From an uncultured Lachnospiraceae bacterium (GTDB taxonomy: Bacteria > Bacillota > Clostridia > Lachnospirales > Lachnospiraceae): a stretch of DNA of 64,000 nt. Of the stretch, positions 8,836 through 15,389 are shown in pieces. Under the pieces are notes generated by a model. The model was not told where the DNA came from, searched no databases, and saw only the letters and a list, made by a program, of their open reading frames with translations. A program made the translations under genes and the position numbers. The stretch is from contig CAJTVL010000012.1 in assembly GCA_910579425.1 (NCBI GenBank), positions 8,714 through 72,713 of the forward strand, written 5' to 3'. How positions within the stretch are numbered: the first letter of the stretch is position 1; each line of letters opens with the position of its first letter.

Positions 8836-8847
8836 GTGAGTACTCAC
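8836..8847. promoter_or_regulatory. 12-bp palindrome at the atp operon start site
   Basis: GTGAGTACTCAC is a perfect 12-bp palindrome lying 6 to 18 bases downstream of the -10 box, over the expected transcription start. It could be an operator or simply a 5'-end hairpin. No regulator is known to me for this site. Confidence 0.35.
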
Positions 8848-8853
8848 TTCCTA

Positions 8854-8881
8854 ATTATATCACTTTTTCCCCTTCTGTCTA
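8854..8881 (-). promoter_or_regulatory. promoter of the ATP synthase operon
   Basis: On the minus strand, TAGACA (8876-8881) and TATAAT (8854-8859) are separated by 16 bases, about 50 bases upstream of the first gene. This is a good sigma-A-type match. Confidence 0.7.
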
Positions 8882-9063
8882 GGAAATTATCACAGAAAAT
8901 CCAATTAATTTTCAGTAAAAATTTCGTTCCCGGTCTTTTCCAAATCCGTTGACTTTCCCCGGATTTAATAGTACCATTTGACATAATCAACCCAAGGATT
9001 CCCCGGCGGAAGGTTCCGTATAGGGCTCTTCTTATCATTCCTTCCCCAGGCAAAGGAGGTTTT

Positions 9064-9531
9064 ATGACCAATCTAAGTCTCTACCGCAGACGCATCATCC
9101 CCGATGAATGTATTCTTTTAAAGGACGACATTATCCTCTCCTGTGACGAAGAGCATATCGTCACCTCCTGGCAGACGCTCCGCCCCAAAAAGGATCTCCA
9201 TCACGGCAGCTCCTGCTATTTTCTCAAGGAGGGCTTTAAAGTCAGCAAGTTCTGCAAACAATCCGGAGAGCTGCTCTTCTGGTATTGCGACATCGTAACC
9301 TTTGATTATCACCCCGGGGACAATTCCCTGATCGTTACCGACCTTCTGGCCGACGTGATTATCTACCCCGACGGTTTTGTCAAGGTGGTAGATCTGGACG
9401 AGCTTGTAGCCGCCCTCAACTCCCGGGCAATTTCTCTGGACACCCTTAAGCAGAGTCTTCTGAATCTGGATAAATTACTGCAAATCATTTATTCCGGCGG
9501 CTTTGACCGGTTAAAGGCTTACATAGAATAG
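9064..9531 (+). CDS. DUF402 domain protein
   Basis: A 155-residue soluble protein with AAAGGAGG just upstream of its ATG. The central part (about residues 40-110) matches the DUF402 fold, with WYCDIVTFDYHPGDNSLIVTDLLADVIIYPDG followed by DLDELVAA (positions described, not a full motif). Acidic residues in DLLADVIIYPDG and VVDLDEL are those expected to bind metal. Characterised DUF402 proteins such as Ntdp in Staphylococcus hydrolyse nucleoside tri- and diphosphates, and FomD hydrolyses a CMP conjugate. Activity here is inferred from family only. It is divergent from the ATP synthase operon and convergent with the wall hydrolase gene. Confidence 0.75.
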   Translation: MTNLSLYRRRIIPDECILLKDDIILSCDEEHIVTSWQTLRPKKDLHHGSSCYFLKEGFKVSKFCKQSGELLFWYCDIVTFDYHPGDNSLIVTDLLADVIIYPDGFVKVVDLDELVAALNSRAISLDTLKQSLLNLDKLLQIIYSGGFDRLKAYIE

Positions 9532-9552
9532 CTTCCGGCTCCGCTTCCTTAT

Positions 9553-10725
9553 TTAATAGAAGATATGCCCGCCAATCTGCTGGCCGGTAAGTCCGTCGAT
9601 CGGCGTCCTGAAGAAAAGGCAGTTTCCTACCGTGGTATTTCCTGCCATGGCCGCATCTGCCGCCCGGTAGCAGGCATCTGTGGCGTGATTCTCCGAGAGG
9701 GCAAGGGCAAGGCGTCCGCTGGCAACCGGCGAGAACTGTTTATTCTGGTAAATAACACCTACCACAGTATCCGGAAAGACCGAACTCATAACGCGGTTCA
9801 TAACCACCGCCCCCACCGCAACCTGTCCTTCATAGGGCTGGTTGCCTGCTTCGCAGTAAATCAGATTGGCAAGCAGATAGCGGTCCCCCTCCGCAAAGCT
9901 AATCTCCGAAATATCTCTCCACGCGGAGCGGGCTGCCAGCTCGGAAAGCCTTCTCTCCTCTGCCAACTCCTCCTGGAGCCGGGCAATATCGTTCTTCTGC
10001 TCCTCCAGTTCCCTTTCGTAAGCAAGCATCTCCGTCTCCGTCTGCGAAATCTCCCGTTGCTTATTGGAAAGTCTGCCGGAGGTTTGATTAACCAGTTCGC
10101 TGTAACGGCTCTGCTCCGCTTCTACAGAAGCCTTTAAATCATCCAGTTCTTCCTTTTCCTCCTGAAGATGCGCTTCCGTCTCCTCGATCTGAGCCCTGGT
10201 CGCTTTAAATTCTTCCAGTTTTTCCCTGTCATATTCCGAAATCCGCTGAATATACTCGTGGCGGTTCAGAAAATCCGCCATACTCTCGGATCCGAAAAGG
10301 ATCTCCAAAAGCATATAGTCCCGCTTCTCATACATGAATTTAACCCGCTTTTTCATGGCGGCATACTGAGCAGCCTCCACCTCTTTTGCATCGGCCAGCT
10401 CTGCCTGAGTCTGCTCTATCTCTGCATTCTTATCTTTAATCCGCTCCTCCAGCTCCGCCAGATTATTGCTGACCTCCGTCAGGTTTGCATTCAGCGAATT
10501 GAGCTGCCCCTTCAGGCCTTCCGCCGTCTGGTTCAGCTCGCTCAGTTCATCCTTTTTCTCATCAATTTCGTTTTCGGTCTGCTCTTTTTCTTCCTGCTTC
10601 TGATTAATCTCTTCCTCCAGATCCTTGATCTTGTCGGCACGGGCCGACACAGGAAAAATACAAGCCAAAAGAATTGCCGCCGCCACTGCGGCAATACCTT
10701 TTTTTCCAGCTTTCAAGCCATTCAC
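9553..10725 (-). CDS. secreted coiled-coil protein with SleB-type cell-wall hydrolase domain
   Basis: About 390 residues. I start at GTG (10725), just after AAAGGCGG; a TTG at 10716 is equally possible. Residues ~5-30 form a signal peptide (AAVAAAILLACIFPVSARA). A long coiled coil rich in Glu, Lys and Gln (about 32-265) resembles the PcsB/CwlO N-terminal domain, which is controlled by FtsEX in other species. The C-terminus (about 275-390) is a Hydrolase_2/SleB domain: LLANLIYCEAGNQPYEGQVA with the catalytic-type Glu, AVGAVVMNRV, and a terminal GHIFY. It is therefore probably a peptidoglycan lytic enzyme for division or spore germination. It follows rpiB on the same strand. Confidence 0.82.
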   Translation of the reverse strand: MNGLKAGKKGIAAVAAAILLACIFPVSARADKIKDLEEEINQKQEEKEQTENEIDEKKDELSELNQTAEGLKGQLNSLNANLTEVSNNLAELEERIKDKNAEIEQTQAELADAKEVEAAQYAAMKKRVKFMYEKRDYMLLEILFGSESMADFLNRHEYIQRISEYDREKLEEFKATRAQIEETEAHLQEEKEELDDLKASVEAEQSRYSELVNQTSGRLSNKQREISQTETEMLAYERELEEQKNDIARLQEELAEERRLSELAARSAWRDISEISFAEGDRYLLANLIYCEAGNQPYEGQVAVGAVVMNRVMSSVFPDTVVGVIYQNKQFSPVASGRLALALSENHATDACYRAADAAMAGNTTVGNCLFFRTPIDGLTGQQIGGHIFY

Positions 10726-10738
10726 CCGCCTTTGTTTC

Positions 10739-11173
10739 TTATTCTTTATATTCCAGCTTGCCGATCCTGCGTCTATGGTTTTCCCCTTTCGAGAATTCCG
10801 TATCCAAAAAAGTATCCACGATTTCCAGCGCCAGATTCTTCCCCGTAACGCCGCCCCCCAATGCAAGCATATTAGCGTCATTGTGAAGCCTCGTCATTTT
10901 GGCCAGATAAGGATCCGTGCAGAGAGCGCACCGCACCCCCCGGATCTTGTTTGCCGCAATGGAAATCCCGATTCCGGTGGTACAGACTACGATTCCCTTT
11001 TCGCACTCTCCATCCGCCACGGCCCGGGCCGCCGCCTTTCCAAAATCCGGATAATCGCAGGACTGTTTGTCAAAACATCCAAAATCCCTACAGGGAATCC
11101 CTCTTTCCTTTAAATGTTCCATCACCTGACACTTCAGTTCATATCCGCCGTGGTCACTGCCCAATGCTATCAT
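10739..11173 (-). CDS. rpiB: ribose-5-phosphate isomerase B
   Basis: Interconverts ribose-5-phosphate and ribulose-5-phosphate in the pentose phosphate pathway. The start is the ATG at 11173 (MIALGSDHGGYELK), with GGAGG upstream; earlier in-frame codons read through the ribosome site. The 144 residues are normal for RpiB/LacAB. Visible motifs are SDHGGYELK (substrate binding), VCTTGIGISIAANKIRGVRCALC with the catalytic Cys context, and the H-containing MTRLHNDANMLALGG. It lies 22 bases downstream of the Sua5-type gene, a pairing common in Clostridia. Confidence 0.93.
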   Translation of the reverse strand: MIALGSDHGGYELKCQVMEHLKERGIPCRDFGCFDKQSCDYPDFGKAAARAVADGECEKGIVVCTTGIGISIAANKIRGVRCALCTDPYLAKMTRLHNDANMLALGGGVTGKNLALEIVDTFLDTEFSKGENHRRRIGKLEYKE

Positions 11174-11195
11174 TTTTCTCCTCCATTTCCTGTCC

Positions 11196-12260
11196 TTATC
11201 TGTCTTCGCGGTCCTCATCCAACCGGATCACCCGATGCCCCGCCGCCTTTAAAAGGCGGTTCATAATGGCGCACCCCAATCCTGTATTTTCAAAGCTTTC
11301 CGCATAAATCACTTCAATGCCCTCATCATCAAACTCCCTCAGAATACGGAATATCCTCCTGGCAATCCGGGCCTCATCCGCTCGCTTTCCGACGCTTTTG
11401 ACGCTGTCCGCCCGGTAGCTTTCTTCCGTTTCGTCCGTGGCAATCACTCCCGTCCTCTTTCCGCTTTGTCCTGACAGCTCCAATTGTCCGTTAATAAAGC
11501 TTATCACCCGGCCGGCTGCTCCCTCCACAATGGTAAGTTCCCCCCTGGGGGCGTAATGACGGTATTTCATGCCGGGAGCCTTGGGCGCAGCCCCATCCTC
11601 CGGGACAGCTCCCTGCGTCTCAACATTGCCTATGGCTTCTTTCACCATTTCCTCCGTGACACTGCCCGGCCTCAGGATCTCCGGCTTACCGCCTGTCAGA
11701 TCAATAATTGTGGATTCCAGCCCGATCTGTGTATCTCCTCCGTCAATGATCATCTCCACCCGGCCGTCCATATCCTCTATCACATGCCTGGCCGTGGTAG
11801 GACTTGGCCGGCCCGAACGGTTGGAACTGGGAGCGGCAACATATCCCCCGGCCGCTGTGATCATCGCTCTTGCAATCCTGCCTGCCGGCATACGCACCGC
11901 TACCGTATTAAGTCCCCCTGTGGTCTCCTTCGGAACGCAGTCCGCTTTTTCGAAAATCATGGTAAGAGGCCCCGGCCAGTATTTGTCCGCCAGCCTCCGG
12001 GCTGCTTCCGGTATCCTTTTTACGATCAGCGGAAGGGCTTCCATATCTGCAATATGCACGATCAGCGGATTGTCAGAGGGCCTTCCCTTAGCCGCATATA
12101 TTTTCTGAGAGGAGGCCGGATTGAGCGCATCCCCTCCCAGCCCGTACACCGTTTCCGTAGGAAACGCTACCAGACCGCCGGACCTGATGATCTGACCGGC
12201 CCTTTGTATGACCTCTTCCTCTATCTGTTCTTCATCCATTCTGACTATTTTTGTATTCAT
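11196..12260 (-). CDS. L-threonylcarbamoyladenylate synthase (Sua5 type)
   Basis: Makes threonylcarbamoyl-AMP from threonine, bicarbonate and ATP, the first step of tRNA t6A37 modification. The 354-residue length shows the two-domain Sua5/YwlC form, not the short TsaC. The YrdC domain (about residues 10-205) contains GGLVAFPTETVYGLGGDA, YAAKGRPSDNPL and the PSSNRSGRPSPTTA segment; the Sua5 C-terminal domain (about 230-350) follows the linker KAPGMKYRHYAP. The ATG has AAAGG about 11 bases upstream; a second ATG eight codons on is possible. It probably forms a transcription unit with rpiB and the wall hydrolase. Confidence 0.92.
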   Translation of the reverse strand: MNTKIVRMDEEQIEEEVIQRAGQIIRSGGLVAFPTETVYGLGGDALNPASSQKIYAAKGRPSDNPLIVHIADMEALPLIVKRIPEAARRLADKYWPGPLTMIFEKADCVPKETTGGLNTVAVRMPAGRIARAMITAAGGYVAAPSSNRSGRPSPTTARHVIEDMDGRVEMIIDGGDTQIGLESTIIDLTGGKPEILRPGSVTEEMVKEAIGNVETQGAVPEDGAAPKAPGMKYRHYAPRGELTIVEGAAGRVISFINGQLELSGQSGKRTGVIATDETEESYRADSVKSVGKRADEARIARRIFRILREFDDEGIEVIYAESFENTGLGCAIMNRLLKAAGHRVIRLDEDREDR

Positions 12261-12442
12261 AAATCTATCGCCTTTACTCTATCACATTTTATCACGTAAA
12301 ACCACACTATTCAAATATTTCATAATCTCCATAACCTATTTATTAATAAATCACATATTTTATACATCTGTCAACCCAAATATCCTCTTCAAAAGGGGTC
12401 CGTTCCTGAACAAACCATTTTGACCCATTTAAATTATTGGAC

Positions 12443-12471
12443 TTGATTTTATCGAAATCCTATCTTAAAAT
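12443..12471 (+). promoter_or_regulatory. putative promoter of the phosphorelay operon
   Basis: TTGATT (12443-12448) and TAAAAT (12466-12471) with a 17-base spacer, about 65 bases before the first ATG. The surrounding 274-base gap (12261-12534) is AT-rich and otherwise featureless. Confidence 0.5.
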
Positions 12472-12534
12472 AAACTTTATGGGGATTTGAGAATCTTCTG
12501 AAATAAATATAATAAATTATAGAGAGGTATATTT

Positions 12535-12900
12535 ATGCAAAAACATATTTTAGTGGTGGATGATGACGCAATGAACCTGAAGCGGACAAAAATGATTCTG
12601 GAGAAGCAGTATGATGTACTTCTTGCAGAATCGGGACGTGAAGCGCTCAAAAAGATCGGCGGAAAGAAAATCGACCTGATTCTTCTCGATATTGCAATGC
12701 CGGAGATGGACGGAATTGAAACTTTCCGGCGTATGAAGGAAGATTACCTGATAGAAACACCCGTCATTTTTCTGACAGCATCCGGGGATGAAGATGATGT
12801 GCTTAACGCAATCAGCCTGGGAGCCGTTAATTATCTGAAAAAGCCGTTTCGTCCCCAGGAATTGCTCAAGCGTGTCGCAATGGGGCTGGAGAAAAAATGA
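12535..12900 (+). CDS. stand-alone CheY-like response regulator receiver
   Basis: A 121-residue receiver domain with no output domain. The acidic pocket is DDD near residues 9-11, the phosphoacceptor is Asp52 (LILLDIAMPEMDG), followed by Thr (IFLTAS) and the conserved Lys in YLKKPFRP. It is the first of three overlapping genes: its stop overlaps the start of the hybrid kinase by four bases. It is probably the diffusible element of a phosphorelay, taking phosphate from the Hpt domain or from the kinases encoded next. Confidence 0.9.
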   Translation: MQKHILVVDDDAMNLKRTKMILEKQYDVLLAESGREALKKIGGKKIDLILLDIAMPEMDGIETFRRMKEDYLIETPVIFLTASGDEDDVLNAISLGAVNYLKKPFRPQELLKRVAMGLEKK

Positions 12901-15389
12901 GAACAAAAGGACAAACAAGCATCCATCTGCTCCTGGCCAGCATCGTCACTTTGTTTGGCGTGATGCTGATTCTGATCACACTGGCAATGTCCTGGGAGGC
13001 GTGGATGGTTCCAATCATTGTGATCGGCAATTCCCTTGTATGGATCCTCCACATCGGAAGAGTCGGATCGGAGACCTTTTACGAGAATCTGTGTGCAGGC
13101 CTTTTGATGATCGGATTTTTTTTCTTTGGGGTACATGATATTGTTCTCTACGATATACCCGCCGTAGCCTGTATGCTGCTTCTTATTTTCTCTATGTTTA
13201 ATAAAAAAAGACTCCTCTATATGACCGCCGGCCTTTATCTCCTGGAACTGACCTATCATTTTTTTCTCCTGCATACCATCACGCTCGATATGGGAGCAAA
13301 AAACATGATCCGTCTCGGTTTTGGTGCCTCAGTCGTGACAGGCGCCGTCACCATCGCTATCTATCGGATCAACAGAAGGCGTGAAGCCAGACAGATACAG
13401 GAAACCACCCTTGCCCAGCTCGAAACCTCAGGGCGGCAGAACGCCGAGTTTTTATCCAATGTTTCTCACGAGCTCCGGACGCCTATCAACATGGTGCTTG
13501 GAATCAGCGAGGTCATCCTGGCGAAAGAACTCTCCCCTCAGACGCGGGAAGACGTTCTTTCCATATTAATGGCGGGCAAACGATTATCCAACCAAATCAA
13601 TAATATGCTCGACTACACAGAGATCGTAGAGGGAACGCTCACCCCGGCCAGGGAGCCCTATTGGATCACCTCCGTACTCAATGATGTGATAACAACATCG
13701 GCCATGCAGAACAGCCGGCATCAGTTGGAAATGGTCTTCGATCTGGATCCGAAAGTGCCGTCAGTCCTGATAGGAGATTCGGAAAAAATCTCCCATATCC
13801 TCAAAATCCTTCTGGAAAACTCTATCAAGTTTACGGAGGAGGGCGGCATCAATATCTGCATTGAGTCCCGGCGCGAAAGCTATGGCGTCAATCTGGTCAT
13901 AGATATTTATGATACCGGAATCGGTATGACAGATTCCCAGCTCATACAAATGTGTGATGATTTTTATCAGGCTGATTCCGGAAGCAGCCGTTTTGCAGGA
14001 GGCCTGGGGCTTGGCTTGCCCATCGCCAGGGGGCTGCTTCATGCTATGGGCGGTTTTATCCAGTTCGACAGCAAAGGGAATCAGGGGATGGAGGCCCATA
14101 TCACAATTCCCCAGGGCGTGGAAGATTATACGCCGAATATGTCTCTCCTTCATGCAGACCGGCTTTGTATCGCATGTTATTTCCGGCCGGAGAAATACAG
14201 TTGTGATGAGGTTCGTAGATTTTATGACAACATGATCCTCCATATGATGGAGGGGCTTGGCATTGAAGGTTACCAAGCCCATAACTTTGAGGGGCTGGTC
14301 AGGCTCCAGAGCAGCCATGCGCTGACACATGTGTTTATAGCGCAGGACGAATATGAAGAAAACAGCGCTTATTACGAAGAGCTGGCAATCTCTCTCCAGG
14401 TAGTCATAATTGCTGAAAAAGATTATATGCTGGCCCAGGACAGCAAACTCCTGGTAATCCACAAGCCGTTTTTTGCCCTTTCTGTTGTAAATCTGCTTAA
14501 CGGCGAGGTAAACAAAAATGGATTTGACGAAGCCCAGGCCGCAGGCCGCAGGCCTTTTTCCTGCGTGGGAGTCAGAGCTCTTGCAGTGGATGACGAAGAA
14601 ATGAATCTGGTTGTGGCGAAAGGGGTTCTGGGCAGCTACGGAATCCAGGTGGATACCTGTCTCAGCGGAAGAGAGGCCATCGCACGCTGTTCCAGCATTT
14701 CTTCTTATGACATTATCTTTTTGGATCATATGATGCCCGGGTTTGACGGTGTAGAAACATTGAAAAAAATCCGTGAGCTTAATAACGGGATGTATCAGGA
14801 TCTGCCGGTGATCGCTTTGACTGCCAATACCATCAGCGGTGCAAGGGAAATGTTCCGCAATGAAGGCTTCACGGAATTTATTCCCAAGCCCATTGAGCGG
14901 TCCGTGCTGGAGAGGGTACTTCGCAGGGTGCTGCCAAAAAACTGTATGCGCTATGATGCTGCCCCGGAAGAGCCCGATACCACGGCGGCAAAGGCCCCCA
15001 CCGAAGAGCCCGTCTCTCCCTTTGCCTCACTTGCCGCCCTTGGCGTCAACATCCAGCTTGGCCTGGATTATTGCGGTGAAGAAGAAGATTTTTATAAGGA
15101 AATGCTGCAGATGTTCTGCTCGCAGCACACCGAAAAGAAGGCGGAAATCATTTCCCTGTATGAAGCGGGCAATTGGACGGATTACGCCGTCAAGGTTCAC
15201 GCCCTAAAAAGTACGGCTCTGACCATCGGAGCCGAACAGCTCTCTGCAGAGGCCAAAGCGCTGGAACAGGCCGGGAAAAACGGAGATATAGAATACATCC
15301 GTCAGAACCATCCTTTGATGCTTTGCCGGTATGATACCCTCTGCGGAAGCATTGCAGAATCATTAGAAGGAGGAAAAGCCCAGTGTTGA
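12897..15389 (+). CDS. membrane hybrid histidine kinase with receiver and Hpt domains
   Basis: 830 residues. The N-terminus has five or six membrane helices (about 8-160). The HisKA domain carries His191 (NVSHELRTPINM). The HATPase domain (about 270-405) has N-box LLENSIKF, DTGIGM and GGLGLGLPIARGL. A degenerate receiver-like region (about 415-535) lacks the phosphoacceptor Asp. A true receiver follows (about 552-680) with Asp610 (IIFLDHMMPGFDG). The last ~100 residues are an Hpt domain with His768 (VHALKSTALTIGA). All phosphorelay parts (His-Asp-His) are intact in one chain. It overlaps the CheY gene by four bases and the next kinase by seven, so the three are co-translated. The stimulus is unknown. 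Confidence 0.9.
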   Translation: MRTKGQTSIHLLLASIVTLFGVMLILITLAMSWEAWMVPIIVIGNSLVWILHIGRVGSETFYENLCAGLLMIGFFFFGVHDIVLYDIPAVACMLLLIFSMFNKKRLLYMTAGLYLLELTYHFFLLHTITLDMGAKNMIRLGFGASVVTGAVTIAIYRINRRREARQIQETTLAQLETSGRQNAEFLSNVSHELRTPINMVLGISEVILAKELSPQTREDVLSILMAGKRLSNQINNMLDYTEIVEGTLTPAREPYWITSVLNDVITTSAMQNSRHQLEMVFDLDPKVPSVLIGDSEKISHILKILLENSIKFTEEGGINICIESRRESYGVNLVIDIYDTGIGMTDSQLIQMCDDFYQADSGSSRFAGGLGLGLPIARGLLHAMGGFIQFDSKGNQGMEAHITIPQGVEDYTPNMSLLHADRLCIACYFRPEKYSCDEVRRFYDNMILHMMEGLGIEGYQAHNFEGLVRLQSSHALTHVFIAQDEYEENSAYYEELAISLQVVIIAEKDYMLAQDSKLLVIHKPFFALSVVNLLNGEVNKNGFDEAQAAGRRPFSCVGVRALAVDDEEMNLVVAKGVLGSYGIQVDTCLSGREAIARCSSISSYDIIFLDHMMPGFDGVETLKKIRELNNGMYQDLPVIALTANTISGAREMFRNEGFTEFIPKPIERSVLERVLRRVLPKNCMRYDAAPEEPDTTAAKAPTEEPVSPFASLAALGVNIQLGLDYCGEEEDFYKEMLQMFCSQHTEKKAEIISLYEAGNWTDYAVKVHALKSTALTIGAEQLSAEAKALEQAGKNGDIEYIRQNHPLMLCRYDTLCGSIAESLEGGKAQC

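Noticed and set aside
8844..9071. 75-codon minus-strand open frame upstream of the ATP synthase operon
   Set aside because: It covers the operon promoter and lacks coding character.
12261..12534. Possible small gene or riboswitch in the gap before the phosphorelay operon
   Set aside because: Only AT-rich sequence and a promoter are seen; no stable pairing or coding frame.
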